DNA of 64,000 nt from assembly GCA_015057405.1 (NCBI GenBank), contig SVEK01000003.1:1-64000 (forward strand), given 5' to 3'. The stretch's first letter is position 1. Each line of letters opens with the position of its first letter. The notes beneath the pieces are model-generated. The model was not told where the DNA came from, made no database searches, and was given only the letters and a program-made list of their open reading frames with translations. The position numbers and the translations under genes are program-made. This stretch comes from Lachnospiraceae bacterium (GTDB taxonomy: Bacteria > Bacillota > Clostridia > Lachnospirales > Lachnospiraceae). Positions 43,723 to 54,134 of this stretch are shown here, piece by piece.

Positions 43723-46700
43723 CTAGCGTACTTTTACCTTTTTAACTGTACTCCAGTTTCCATATGTCTTTTGCTTGCCATTTGAATTATAAGCACGCAT
43801 TTTTACATAATAGGTAGTTTTACGCTTAAGCTTCTTAATAGTCTTGGTTGTAACCTTTGTACCCTTAATATTGATGGTTTTCTTGCCCTTAGTTATCTTT
43901 TTGTTAGTTCCAAGTACAATCTGATAACCTTTTGCCTTACTTGCCTTCTTCCAAGTTACTTTTATTGTCTTTTTTGTCTTTGAAGCAACTTTTGTAATCC
44001 TAACCTTACCAGGCTTAGCCGGTTTTTTACTTACAACAGACTTGTTAGACAAATCCGTTGGGGCAGGTGTTATTGTAGGAGGGTTATTTACCGAAGGGGC
44101 ATCTACAACTGGAGTTCCTCCGACAAATACCGGTGTGAGCACAAACTTACTAAAGTTAGGCAATGAGTTTACAATAGGAATATTTCCCGGCTTGTCAAAA
44201 TAGAAACTGCTGTAGCTTCCGGTTACTTCCTGCCCCGGATCTGCTTCACGCCAATCTGGAAGTCCTGCAGCCTTTGCCTGACCATCATCAAGACCTTTCA
44301 TTACCTTCCAGCTGTCATCATTAAATATTTTGATAGTATTCTTGCCGGCCTGCAAGTCAACAAAAACAGTTTTTTCCTTGAATGTATCTCTGGAGATTGT
44401 ATTGATAAAGAAATATCTTTTTGCTTCTCCATCATTTACTTTTATGTTGGCATATTTGTCAATAATCTTAGTGTTATAACCATGTGTTCCAAATATTTCA
44501 TCATTTGAATGAAATAACTGCATAGCATACTTGCCGGAACTTGCTACTTCCACCTCAAATTCAAGATATTTGTCAATATCATTTTCAGCTGCTGCATCTC
44601 CGGTAAGACTTCGACCTACTACGTAAGAAACAGGTTCTCCATCTACTGTTAATTCTGCATCAGCTATTTTATTTACAGTTTTTACTGTAGCAAATGGCTC
44701 TGCTCCGTTAAGAAGACCGGCATAAACAGGGTCAACATACTCAGGATTCCATCTTACTGACCACACATCATATTCCACATCTTCCATCTGTGCTCCCTGA
44801 GGAATGGCATCAATAGCCTTAACTTCTTTGGAATAAGAAGTACCTTCAGCCCACTCCTTTACTGTCATATTATCAAGAAGCATATCAACACTGGCATCCA
44901 CATCTACAATATTAGAGCCTTTCTGCAAATATACTGTAGCTTCTGTATTCATCCATGCTCCGTTAGAGCTTGCCACACCAATATCCTTAGTAAGACCTTT
45001 AAAGGACCTTGCTGCATTACCAATATATATTGTAGCTTTTCCCGTTGCATTTGACTGATATCTCAGACTCATATTATAAAGTCCGCTTTTTTCAACAAAT
45101 ACGTTAAAACGTACTCCGCCACCATTTTTAACTGTCTTTGCATTAAGTCCTGATATATAACCTTCACCTGTAAATCCTGCTACTCCATTGTTAACCTTCA
45201 CAGGATTAGTCTTAGGATATAATGCATTAAATGAAAAGTCTCCGTCTTCAGCTTCAAATACCTTATTATAAACAGTAGTATCTTCGCCATATTCTCCAAC
45301 AGCAGTAACATGAAGGGCATCATGAAGTATATTGCCTTCTGCGTTAGGAGTGCTTCCAAGAATAGTTACACTGTGAGTTCCCGGCTCCCAGTCAACATAT
45401 TTTGTATATAAAGCTGTCCATTCTCTTTCCATTGTATTTTTAAGAATCATGTCATACTCTGTTTCATCAATGGTAAGATACTGAATCTTATTTTCAGGCT
45501 TGTGAGTAGTTTCATTACCTCTGTTCATACCAACCTGGTTACCATATATGAATTCAAGCTTGTATCTTCCCTTTTTAGGAACCTCTATCTTGTATTCGAC
45601 ACCTCTGCTGTCGGTAAAGTTACAAAGACCTGAACCACCTATATTATTCTTGTCATCAGTAGCCTCAAATGCACGTGGTCCTGAAAGGAAGTATTTAGTA
45701 CTTGTTACTGTACCAAGGCCACTATTTCCTACTCTGTCAGCTTCCTCTGCTTCATATATTGCATGATATGGTCCATAAGTTAGCTTGCCTACTTCTTCAT
45801 TTTCCTTTGCAGGTGTTACAGTAAGTCTGTAGCCTGTAGAACGAAGCACATCATTAAGACTTATGTTAAGATTACCATCCTCGAGAGCATACGCGCCTTC
45901 AAGTAATAATTCCGGTTCACTGGCACTATTAAAGCCCTTAAAATAAGCTGCATCTATTCTCACATGAACCTTCTTGGCACCCTTGAATAAGTCTGTCTTA
46001 TCAAGGTCCTTAAGCACAACATTGGCATCTCCGTCCTCGCTTCCAAGTCCAAAGAGTGTTGTAGTCTTTTTAGCCTTGTTATCTATAGTTGACACGCCAT
46101 ACAATCCTGAATACTTATCATCGGTTGTAATCTGTAATCTTTCGCCTTCCATATCTGCATACCACTTATAAAGCCACCATGCACTGTTGGCTTCATTGGC
46201 ATCTGCCGCAAGGTCATTAAGATTGTCTGCCTGATGCCAGAAAGGAAGACATCCATATGCCTGGGCATCCTCAAGACGTCCCATCCAGCTAACCAAAGCT
46301 CCCGGAACTCCACATTCATCAGACTGGGCAATCTCGTTAATAACAACAGGAGGTGCATCTACAGGAATTTTATTAACATCCTGATTATTAACCCTGCCGT
46401 AATATTCATCTTCGTTACCTTCTCCGGCAAAAATATCTTTGTAATGCTCATGTTCTTCAATATCAGCCTTATATCTGTTCTCATTACGCTCAAGCTGATG
46501 CCATGTTACCACATCAGGTAAAGCATCATTTTCATACAGATAATTAAGCCATGTATGCCAACCATCCCACTGCCATTCCGGTGGAACGTGAGTCCATGAG
46601 TACTCAGCAGGATTCATACCTCCTACTGTAGCAAGGGGGTCAACCTCTTTTATGGCTTTGTAGTACGCCTCAAATATCTGTCTGAAATCGTCTCCGTCTT

Positions 46701-47268
46701 CCTTACTTCTACTTGAGTCTCCCTCGTTAATAGGAAGATATACTAATGCCTTATCAATATTAAGTCCCAAATCATCAACGCCAGTTACAGGATTGTGATG
46801 ATGCTTTTTCTTCCACTCTTCTTTCCATTTTGTTACATATGGAACAATTACCTCTTTAAACTGCACAACATAATCCTGGCAATACTGCTTTGGCTGGAAA
46901 ATGGCATAAAAGTTACTATTGTACATCTGAACCATTTCTCCACCTGATTCTAAAAAGGTTTCTGCTACATCAAGAGCTTCAGCATAAGGATGCTCTGTTC
47001 CTAAAGCTCCCTTAGTTGCCAACACCTTTGGCTTTAATGGGGTAATAAGATTCATTGTAGGAACATCTTCACTACTTACACCGTAAAGAAATCCTGACGC
47101 GCCATGCATTATTTCCCCTAACTCCTCAGTCATATCAACTGTCATTGTTGGAGAATAACCCTGGGCAGCTTCAACCTGCTTTGGTTCTTCAAACAAACCT
47201 GATACAGCAGGCATTCCAAGTGCTACACTTAATGTAAATGCAACTAATTTTTTTGTTAGCTTTCTCAT
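43723..47268 (-). CDS. Large secreted clan-A glycoside hydrolase with CBM-like modules and FN3
   Basis: A 1181-residue exported enzyme. Signal peptide to about residue 35; TIM-barrel catalytic part about 35-470, resembling GH39-type clan-A glycosidases, with the candidate acid/base Glu in YLPINEGDSS and nucleophile Glu in VVINEIAQSDE. Three beta-sandwich modules follow (about 530-690, 700-850, 890-1060), the first two beginning AIYEAEEADRV and VFEAEDGDF as in CBM6/35. A Pro/Thr linker leads to a C-terminal lysine-rich fibronectin-III domain (KITKGKKTINIKGTK). ATG 47268 follows GAGGAGGGG by 5 bases. Upstream is GH31, 51 bases away on the same strand, so a glycan-degradation operon is likely. 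Confidence 0.78.
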   Translation of the reverse strand: MRKLTKKLVAFTLSVALGMPAVSGLFEEPKQVEAAQGYSPTMTVDMTEELGEIMHGASGFLYGVSSEDVPTMNLITPLKPKVLATKGALGTEHPYAEALDVAETFLESGGEMVQMYNSNFYAIFQPKQYCQDYVVQFKEVIVPYVTKWKEEWKKKHHHNPVTGVDDLGLNIDKALVYLPINEGDSSRSKEDGDDFRQIFEAYYKAIKEVDPLATVGGMNPAEYSWTHVPPEWQWDGWHTWLNYLYENDALPDVVTWHQLERNENRYKADIEEHEHYKDIFAGEGNEDEYYGRVNNQDVNKIPVDAPPVVINEIAQSDECGVPGALVSWMGRLEDAQAYGCLPFWHQADNLNDLAADANEANSAWWLYKWYADMEGERLQITTDDKYSGLYGVSTIDNKAKKTTTLFGLGSEDGDANVVLKDLDKTDLFKGAKKVHVRIDAAYFKGFNSASEPELLLEGAYALEDGNLNISLNDVLRSTGYRLTVTPAKENEEVGKLTYGPYHAIYEAEEADRVGNSGLGTVTSTKYFLSGPRAFEATDDKNNIGGSGLCNFTDSRGVEYKIEVPKKGRYKLEFIYGNQVGMNRGNETTHKPENKIQYLTIDETEYDMILKNTMEREWTALYTKYVDWEPGTHSVTILGSTPNAEGNILHDALHVTAVGEYGEDTTVYNKVFEAEDGDFSFNALYPKTNPVKVNNGVAGFTGEGYISGLNAKTVKNGGGVRFNVFVEKSGLYNMSLRYQSNATGKATIYIGNAARSFKGLTKDIGVASSNGAWMNTEATVYLQKGSNIVDVDASVDMLLDNMTVKEWAEGTSYSKEVKAIDAIPQGAQMEDVEYDVWSVRWNPEYVDPVYAGLLNGAEPFATVKTVNKIADAELTVDGEPVSYVVGRSLTGDAAAENDIDKYLEFEVEVASSGKYAMQLFHSNDEIFGTHGYNTKIIDKYANIKVNDGEAKRYFFINTISRDTFKEKTVFVDLQAGKNTIKIFNDDSWKVMKGLDDGQAKAAGLPDWREADPGQEVTGSYSSFYFDKPGNIPIVNSLPNFSKFVLTPVFVGGTPVVDAPSVNNPPTITPAPTDLSNKSVVSKKPAKPGKVRITKVASKTKKTIKVTWKKASKAKGYQIVLGTNKKITKGKKTINIKGTKVTTKTIKKLKRKTTYYVKMRAYNSNGKQKTYGNWSTVKKVKVR

Positions 47269-47319
47269 ACAAGCCCCTCCTCTTTTACTCAATTTCTTCA
47301 TAAGTCCGTTAACACTTTT

Positions 47320-49299
47320 TTACTCAAACACCTCAAGTACCTCACTGCCTTCTTTAACGAAAGCAATAAATTCATCTAACTTAGCGTGGCATGTGATATC
47401 ACATTCCCCTTCAACAACTTCCTTAGTATTAACGTTAACCCAACGTCCCTTAGGAAGGTATACGCTACGCTTAGTTGCGCCTTCATCCACAATTGGAGCA
47501 AACAATATATCTTCACCAAACATGTACTGGTCCTCAAGCTCATAACAGCGTTCATCTGTGTGATAATCCCAAAACATAGGACGCATAATTGGAGCACCGG
47601 TTTCGGTGGCAATATCCATATAGTGACATATGTATGGTTTAAGTCTGTCACGAAGCTTTACAAGTTTTTCAAGTATCTTAAAGTTTTCTTCTCCAAAGCT
47701 CCATATCTCGTTGTCTCCGCCACTTTTTTCAATAATTCCCGGATATCTGTCCTGATGATTCTTAGGTCTGAGTCTTGAACCGTGCAGTCTCATAACAGGT
47801 GAGAACACACCAAACTGAGCCCAGCGGATAACCAACTCTCTAAAGTAATCACTCTCTGTATCTGCAAATAAGAATCCGCCTATATCACTATTCCACCATG
47901 GAATTCCACACATCGCCATTGAAAGTCCTGTCTTAACGCTCATTCTAAGTGCATCAAATGTAGATACAATATCTCCATTCCATACAAGTGAACCAAACTT
48001 CTGTGTTCCCGGATATGCAGCTCTTGTAAGAATAATAATGTCCTCTTCTCCAACTTCTTGTAATCCTTCGTATACCATTTTGCTGTAGTAGTAAGGATAA
48101 AGCATAGCTGTCTGGGCACCATTTCCTGCATAGAACTTAAGATTATTAAACTGCTGTGGGTGAACCTCAGGCTCTGCCTCATCTAACCAAAAGCTTTTAA
48201 TACCGTAATCATAATAATGCTCCTTCAACAGATTCCATACATAAGAGCGAGTCTTAGGATTAGTAGGGTCAATAAATGTCTGCTGTCCATAAAAATCAAA
48301 GGTTCCATACTGTCCATTTTCTGTACGAACAAGCATGTTAGCCTCACTCATTTCAAGGTAATACTTGCTCTTAGGATTGGTTGTCGGCCATACTGACACA
48401 ACCGTTTCAATTCCCATTTCGTTAAGTTCATCTACCATCGCCTTAGGGTCCGGCCAGTACTTAGGATCAAACTGCCATTCTCCCTGCTCTGTCCAGTGGA
48501 AATAATCAATAACTATAGCATCAATTGGAATGTTAAGCTTTTTATATTCTCTTGCAACTCTTAACACTTCCTCCTGACTTTCATATCTTAATCTACTCTG
48601 CCAGAATCCTGCTGCCCACTTTGGAAACTTTGGTGCATATCCTGTCAAATCGCAATATTTTTTCATAACCTCAGCCGGTGTCTTACCTGCATACACAAGA
48701 TAATCCGCCTGGTACGCACTGTCTGCCACCCACATTGTATGATTGTTAGTAGTCTCACATCTTCCGGGTGCCGGATTGTTCCACATAAATCCATAGCCAA
48801 GAGATGAATAAATAACAGGAACTGCTGACTTAGTATTATAATGAAGAAGATTTACCGTACTTCCCTTTCTGTCAAACTGGTCCTCCTGCTCCTGACCAAG
48901 ACCGTATATATGCTCACCCTTATTGGCTTCGAATATAACCTTTATCTGATAATGGTCTCCTTCCACATGAACATTACGACCTGTATATTCTCCTTCGAAC
49001 TTGGTTCTTAATATGTCCTTATCCTCTCTGTAATATGTGATAAGTCCACCGTACCATATCTGTCCTGCCTCAATCTTAGCAGACACCATTCCATTTTTAA
49101 TTGTGGCAACCTTCTCATCGCCATCGGTTATACACTCCCCACCTTCCATAGGAGGAAGCAATGTCCAATCTTCGTCTAAAATTTTACCATTTTTTGTTGA
49201 CCTACATCTAAGACAATCAGGACCATAAGGCTCAATTATAGTGAGCTCATCCTTTCTCTCAAATATAAGCTTGTCTTTGCAAATTGTTATCTTACCCAT
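47320..49299 (-). CDS. Glycoside hydrolase family 31 (alpha-glucosidase/alpha-xylosidase type)
   Basis: A 659-residue cytoplasmic enzyme without signal peptide. N-terminal beta domain (about 1-215), then a catalytic barrel with nucleophile Asp in KSFWLDEAEPE and acid/base Asp in SLVWNGDIVST, and the family segments DAIVIDYFHWTE and FGVFSPVMRLHGSR. WLDEAEPE with the preceding GYAPKFPKWAAGFWQSR resembles YicI/XylS-like alpha-xylosidases more than maltases, but specificity is not certain. With the secreted enzyme downstream it probably hydrolyses imported oligosaccharides. Confidence 0.9.
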   Translation of the reverse strand: MGKITICKDKLIFERKDELTIIEPYGPDCLRCRSTKNGKILDEDWTLLPPMEGGECITDGDEKVATIKNGMVSAKIEAGQIWYGGLITYYREDKDILRTKFEGEYTGRNVHVEGDHYQIKVIFEANKGEHIYGLGQEQEDQFDRKGSTVNLLHYNTKSAVPVIYSSLGYGFMWNNPAPGRCETTNNHTMWVADSAYQADYLVYAGKTPAEVMKKYCDLTGYAPKFPKWAAGFWQSRLRYESQEEVLRVAREYKKLNIPIDAIVIDYFHWTEQGEWQFDPKYWPDPKAMVDELNEMGIETVVSVWPTTNPKSKYYLEMSEANMLVRTENGQYGTFDFYGQQTFIDPTNPKTRSYVWNLLKEHYYDYGIKSFWLDEAEPEVHPQQFNNLKFYAGNGAQTAMLYPYYYSKMVYEGLQEVGEEDIIILTRAAYPGTQKFGSLVWNGDIVSTFDALRMSVKTGLSMAMCGIPWWNSDIGGFLFADTESDYFRELVIRWAQFGVFSPVMRLHGSRLRPKNHQDRYPGIIEKSGGDNEIWSFGEENFKILEKLVKLRDRLKPYICHYMDIATETGAPIMRPMFWDYHTDERCYELEDQYMFGEDILFAPIVDEGATKRSVYLPKGRWVNVNTKEVVEGECDITCHAKLDEFIAFVKEGSEVLEVFE

Positions 49300-49461
49300 T
49301 AATACATCCCTTTCTAAAAAAACAAAAATAGTGTTGTCATGTTATTATCATTATATTGCTATCGAAAGCTCACATCTACAATAATTTTAACAAAAACTAA
49401 CACTATTTTGATATTTCTATTTTAATTCTATTTTAATCATCTTAATATTTTTAGTGACATA

Positions 49462-51039
49462 CTAATTTTTATCACCTTCAATTAACTCCGGAGCAAATTC
49501 CTTAAGATAAAAGTCTGAATTTTTCTGAAGCTCACCTTCAACAGTATGATATCCATACTTTTCATACAACGTCTTTTTTCCTGAAAACATGTTGGTTCCA
49601 AGCCCAAGTCGTTCCCCTTCAATTTTGTATCCCATGGCTGATAATATAGTTGGAAACAGGTCAAATGTAGCAAACTTTCGATTCTTATCAGAAATCTTCT
49701 CCATCCCCTTAACGGCGGCATTAATAAAGCAATTATATACTGTCCTTTCTTTATCGGTAAGGCCCTCCACTAATGTGGTATCCATCCTTGTGTGGTCACC
49801 AACTATAACAATAACAGTATCTTTATAAAACGGCTGTTTAGAGCACCAATCAATAAAATCAGCCAATTGTCTATCAGCGCAATCCAGTACATTTCCCGTC
49901 ACCGTGTCATATTTACCTTCGCACATATAACAAACGAACCCTTCCGGAAAATGAGTATCCGCTGTTAGCATTGTAAAATTAAAAGGCTCATCCTTACTTG
50001 CCAAAGCCTTTATCTCCTCTTTAGCAATGCCGTAAAGCAAGGCATCTTCAATACCCCACCAAACATAGTAACCCTTTTTAATCACATCATTTTTCACAGC
50101 TGAGTAATAATCATATATTTTATAATCACCGTGTCTGTCTAAAAACATTCTTCTTCCTGCAAAATCAGCATCAGAGCCACATAAAAATTCATTGTTGTAG
50201 CCTTGACTTTTCGTAAAATCACCTAATGTAATTAATCCCGATGCGAACTCTTTCCCCGTGGGAGCCTGATTCCCATCAAGAGGAAGGGCATAAGGCACTC
50301 CTGACAAAGATGTATACAAAGCTCCAAGAGTCCATGTTGCTCCGTAATTAGAATAAAATCCACCTAGCATTTCGTTATTAGAAAATGACACATTTTTGTT
50401 AGCAAGCTCTGTAAGCTTAGGAATATAATTAACTTCTTGAAATCCCCCTGCATCCTTTGATGCATATGAACTTTCCATACTCTCAAGGTAAATGTATATA
50501 AGATTCTTCTTTTTCCCTTTTCGGGTAATATTAACCGACTTAGGACTTACATAACATTTTTCATAAATTCCCGAATCCGACATTCTATAATGTACATATT
50601 CTCCAATCTGGTAACTATGGTCTACATACAACAGCATTAAAGCAAATAACCCCACACTTACCCAAGACCATATTCTTCTTATTATAATAAGTTTTCTTAC
50701 CTGAACCTTCTTATAATTAGTTTCTCTTTCCCAACTAAGCTTTCCTGACTTACGGATATCATACACAAGATACACTCCAACCACCAACACCACCAACACC
50801 AAAATAATAGGCACACAAAATACAAGGCCGTCATATAACACCGCATTACCTGCACCTCCAAGGGGACCCATTAAAGTATTGATAATTTCATTAAACTCAA
50901 TATCGAATGCACGCTTAGACCAAAAACAAACTACCGACAGAAAAATAGATAATATATATACAAAAGATACTACTATATACCTTATCAGGCTTCCTTTAAT
51001 CCTACTTATACTCTTCTCTTTTGTTTTATTAAAGAACAT
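49462..51039 (-). CDS. LTA synthase/MdoB-like phosphoglycerol transferase
   Basis: A 525-residue membrane protein with three N-terminal membrane segments and an extracellular alkaline-phosphatase-superfamily domain (about 185-500). Metal and nucleophile features: YIYLESMESS (acidic ligand), the Thr in NYGATWTLGALYTSLSG as in MdoB/OpgB-type enzymes, DTHFPEG and VGDHTRMD. Such enzymes transfer glycerol-phosphate from phosphatidylglycerol to teichoic acid or glycans. ATG 51039 is preceded by TGGGG; a promoter with TTGACA lies upstream. Transcribed alone, divergent from the AraC regulator. Confidence 0.85.
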   Translation of the reverse strand: MFFNKTKEKSISRIKGSLIRYIVVSFVYILSIFLSVVCFWSKRAFDIEFNEIINTLMGPLGGAGNAVLYDGLVFCVPIILVLVVLVVGVYLVYDIRKSGKLSWERETNYKKVQVRKLIIIRRIWSWVSVGLFALMLLYVDHSYQIGEYVHYRMSDSGIYEKCYVSPKSVNITRKGKKKNLIYIYLESMESSYASKDAGGFQEVNYIPKLTELANKNVSFSNNEMLGGFYSNYGATWTLGALYTSLSGVPYALPLDGNQAPTGKEFASGLITLGDFTKSQGYNNEFLCGSDADFAGRRMFLDRHGDYKIYDYYSAVKNDVIKKGYYVWWGIEDALLYGIAKEEIKALASKDEPFNFTMLTADTHFPEGFVCYMCEGKYDTVTGNVLDCADRQLADFIDWCSKQPFYKDTVIVIVGDHTRMDTTLVEGLTDKERTVYNCFINAAVKGMEKISDKNRKFATFDLFPTILSAMGYKIEGERLGLGTNMFSGKKTLYEKYGYHTVEGELQKNSDFYLKEFAPELIEGDKN

Positions 51040-51102
51040 TACATACCCCACTTATTTGCCACTACATTTAACAAACTCCTATAACAAAATACTCTTATTT
51101 TT

Positions 51103-51131
51103 ATTTTACATAATTAACTTTGTCGTGTCAA
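51103..51131 (-). promoter_or_regulatory. SigmaA promoter of the phosphoglycerol-transferase gene
   Basis: On the minus strand a perfect TTGACA is 17 bases from TAAAAT; the gene begins about 65 bases downstream. Confidence 0.75.
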
Positions 51132-51244
51132 ATTTTGTAAAACCATTAAAGTTAACTATTTCTATTGAAATATCTTGCCCAAATAAGCTATTATAATATT
51201 GTAGTAAACACGCAGATAACTATAACTCATTATGGGAGATTGGT

Positions 51245-52162
51245 ATGGCAAACAACACCCCTTATCTGGCAGAACAAATAACTCACAAAACCCTATCAAG
51301 ACCATTCTTAATTCATCATACTACAGTCTCATATGGTATGGAATTGGCCTTGTACCTTCATTATCACAATGAAATGGAATTCTTCTATTTAGAAGAGGGG
51401 AAAGTTGATTTTATAATTGAAGACGAACCCTTTAGAGTAAAAGCAGGCGAAGCCATGTTTATTCCTTCAGGGCTTATTCATTATGCCAATAATGCCTCTG
51501 CTGATAATGCAGATTGTTCATTCCATGCCCTGGTATTCGACGCCACCCTACTTACTGAGGTACTCCCTCATTATTGCAGACATTATATTTATCCTGCACT
51601 TTACAATGCAAGAAAATCAATTATGCATATTAACAAAGACACAGATTGCCATAACGACTGCAACAATAAAATTCTCGAATTACTAATTCCTATATTCAAC
51701 ATGGATAAATCAGATATCGATATGTACGAGTTAGAGCTGCGCGGAAGACTTCTTATGATATGGCAGTTAATGTACAACTCCCACTTTGTGACTGTTCACA
51801 ACAACAGTGTATATGACCACATTTATCCCCAGCTTAAAAACTGTATCGATTACATAGACAACAATTATCAGGAAAACATCGAGCTTACTCTCCTTGCCCA
51901 GACTGCCGGCATGAGTCAAGGTCACTTTTGCAGAGTTTTCAAGGAATTCACAGGATTCACTCCATTTACATACCTTAACAGGAAGCGCATCTTAGAGAGT
52001 TGCCGTTTTCTAACAGATTCCTCTGAAAGCATCGCTGAGATAGCAACAAAATGCGGCTATAATAACATAAGCTATTACAACCGCACATTTTTAAAGATAA
52101 TGCAGGAAACGCCATCAGACTTTAGAAAACGCGAAACCTCCGGCACCCCTACAACAAGTTAG
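51245..52162 (+). CDS. AraC-family transcriptional regulator with cupin domain
   Basis: A 305-residue regulator: N-terminal cupin sensor domain (about 25-110; HYHNEMEFFYLEEG, FIPSGLIHYANN) and C-terminal double helix-turn-helix (about 205-300; LTLLAQTAGMSQGHFCRVFKEF and IAEIATKCGYNNISYYNRTF). Such proteins usually activate sugar-utilisation genes when the cupin binds a sugar. The glycosidase genes at 43723-49299 are the nearest plausible targets. GGGAGA precedes the ATG. Convergent with the DUF6270 gene, whose stop is only 5 bases away. Confidence 0.9.
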   Translation: MANNTPYLAEQITHKTLSRPFLIHHTTVSYGMELALYLHYHNEMEFFYLEEGKVDFIIEDEPFRVKAGEAMFIPSGLIHYANNASADNADCSFHALVFDATLLTEVLPHYCRHYIYPALYNARKSIMHINKDTDCHNDCNNKILELLIPIFNMDKSDIDMYELELRGRLLMIWQLMYNSHFVTVHNNSVYDHIYPQLKNCIDYIDNNYQENIELTLLAQTAGMSQGHFCRVFKEFTGFTPFTYLNRKRILESCRFLTDSSESIAEIATKCGYNNISYYNRTFLKIMQETPSDFRKRETSGTPTTS

Positions 52163-52167
52163 TTTCT

Positions 52168-53175
52168 TTAACTTATATTACCGAGGCACTCCATATACTG
52201 TTTTACCCTTACATCTTCAGGTGCATAGGTGTTTAGTTTATCAAGAATATTAAGCCACAATATATCATCAGCTTCCAAAAGCTTGTTAAACATTATAAGA
52301 TTACTCTCCACATCAAAGAGTCTTTCCCTATCTTCTTCATAGCCCCTTCTCTGGGGATTAAAGAAATCAGGTTGGGAATAATATCTTTCCTTGCTTTCTC
52401 CTCTTACAATTCTCATAATCTGATCATAAGTTTCTCTATAAAATTCCTTTTCAAAATGAGCTCCATTAAGATTATCCCAGTAATTGGCATCACCACAAAA
52501 ATACTTAGACAAATCAATAACGTAAGGATTATATTTTTCAATAATATGCTCTTCAAGGCTCCACAACGGTTCATTGTAAGCATCATTTGAATGATATGGT
52601 TTCTTATACATATCAGGAACATGCAAAATATACCCTTCTTTTGAAAGATAATATGTATTGGAACGAAATCTGTTCAATATTATATGGTCGCTATCGTATA
52701 CCTCCAAAAGCTTGTCAAAAAACACATCTGACATATGAAATACCCTATCCTTAGGCATAAGCATAAAATTAGCAACAGCTATATCGTTAGCATATTTTCT
52801 AAATAACTCCGTCTGAAAAAACTCATGGGCACAGGTAGAAAATATTTTCCCATTAAAAATGCCAAAATCATTCTGCATATCATACAAATCAATTACAATA
52901 TAATCCGCCTTTGGTGAAAATAACATACTCACAGTCTCTTTGCTAAGACACTGTTTAAGGGTTTTAATTCTTGCCGGGTCATATATTTCCTCGGCGCGCA
53001 CCGAATCAATCTCTTCCCTGCTAAATGGCGACGACGTCATTGCACATATTATATTCTGTTTATCAAGGAAGTAGCCAAGCTCTACGCCCTCACCCACTAT
53101 TCCATGAGCTGTTCTGTCTCCATCCAACAAAGCCACACGAGACACACAGCTTCCTAATACATTGATTTTAATCAT
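52168..53175 (-). CDS. DUF6270-type protein
   Basis: A 335-residue soluble protein beginning IKINVLGSCVSRVAL; the GSCVSR motif close to the N-terminus, the ADYIVIDLYDMQNDFG segment and the later D-x-N-x-x-H region (DNLNGAHFEKEFY) fit the DUF6270 family, found in surface-polysaccharide loci and possibly SGNH-hydrolase-like (Ser in GSC, His in GAH). Function is unknown. AGAGG precedes the ATG. It lies downstream of the ABC-2 pair on the same strand, with an 80-base spacer. Confidence 0.6.
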   Translation of the reverse strand: MIKINVLGSCVSRVALLDGDRTAHGIVGEGVELGYFLDKQNIICAMTSSPFSREEIDSVRAEEIYDPARIKTLKQCLSKETVSMLFSPKADYIVIDLYDMQNDFGIFNGKIFSTCAHEFFQTELFRKYANDIAVANFMLMPKDRVFHMSDVFFDKLLEVYDSDHIILNRFRSNTYYLSKEGYILHVPDMYKKPYHSNDAYNEPLWSLEEHIIEKYNPYVIDLSKYFCGDANYWDNLNGAHFEKEFYRETYDQIMRIVRGESKERYYSQPDFFNPQRRGYEEDRERLFDVESNLIMFNKLLEADDILWLNILDKLNTYAPEDVRVKQYMECLGNIS

Positions 53176-53255
53176 ACTAACCTCTCGTTGTTTGAATTAT
53201 AATTTGAATTATAGTTTTACTTATAGTTTATATTATATTTTGAACCATAGTTTTA

Positions 53256-54134
53256 TTAGGATATATCTCTTCTTTCATATAAAAATACCGTGACACCTAA
53301 ACACAATACGGAAATTAAAACACCTATAAGACATGTCATTCCCCAACTCATAACCTGGAATTTATTAAAGGGATTAATCCATGTAAGCGGCGAAAAATAC
53401 TTTAGCATTTCAAACCCCGAAAGTCTTTCAAGTATCTCCACCTGCGACATATTATAAGCTTTCATAATCCACTTTAACAAATCCACAACTCTATACAGAT
53501 TAGCAAGCAACACTATCCCCCAAGTAATCATCCTAACAAGGAAGTAACTGCCACTATCGTCTTTTCTGTTTCTATATACCGCATATACATATACTATTGA
53601 AATGTACATTACCCCTATACAAATTCCCGCAACCATCAACTTAAGATTGCTACCAAAATACTCTCCGGCCTGCAAGCCTTTAATGTCAGTAAAATAACCT
53701 GTCAATATAATCACTGCATAAAACCAAACGTACTCGACAGAATACCTTATAACAGACCACAAATACTTTCCTATAATATATTCTCTTCTTGAATAAAGCT
53801 GATTACACATAAAGAAAATCGTGCCATTGATTTCATCTCTATCCACAATTTCATAAACCCTGTCACAAGCCTTTATTATTATAAAGATGTTTGCAATCGT
53901 AACTGTAATTCCATTTAAAAAGGCAAGATTATAAGAATGAATTGCGTTATTAAAACCCAAAATCCTGTATGCCGGTTCAGGAAGCTTAAATATACGGCTA
54001 CCTAAAGTTACCACTTCTTCCTTCAGCAAAAAATATAGCAACATAACAGCAACAGAAATCAACGATAATACAATGCCAGAGTTTATACAGTCCCTTATAT
54101 CACGTTTGTACTCTCTTTTAATAAGAAATCTCAT
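53256..54134 (-). CDS. ABC-2 type permease, partner of a degenerate ATPase
   Basis: A 292-residue protein with six hydrophobic segments in ABC-2 permease order (first near 22-42, then about 75-100, 130-155, 175-195, 210-230, 265-285). Start at ATG 54134 with GGGAGGAG upstream; it overlaps the upstream ATPase stop in an ATGA arrangement, so the two are translationally coupled. Its loop FMCNQLYSRREYIIGKYLWSV resembles the segment before helix 3 in ABC-2 permeases of multidrug or bacteriocin exporters. The substrate is unknown. Confidence 0.75.
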   Translation of the reverse strand: MRFLIKREYKRDIRDCINSGIVLSLISVAVMLLYFLLKEEVVTLGSRIFKLPEPAYRILGFNNAIHSYNLAFLNGITVTIANIFIIIKACDRVYEIVDRDEINGTIFFMCNQLYSRREYIIGKYLWSVIRYSVEYVWFYAVIILTGYFTDIKGLQAGEYFGSNLKLMVAGICIGVMYISIVYVYAVYRNRKDDSGSYFLVRMITWGIVLLANLYRVVDLLKWIMKAYNMSQVEILERLSGFEMLKYFSPLTWINPFNKFQVMSWGMTCLIGVLISVLCLGVTVFLYERRDIS

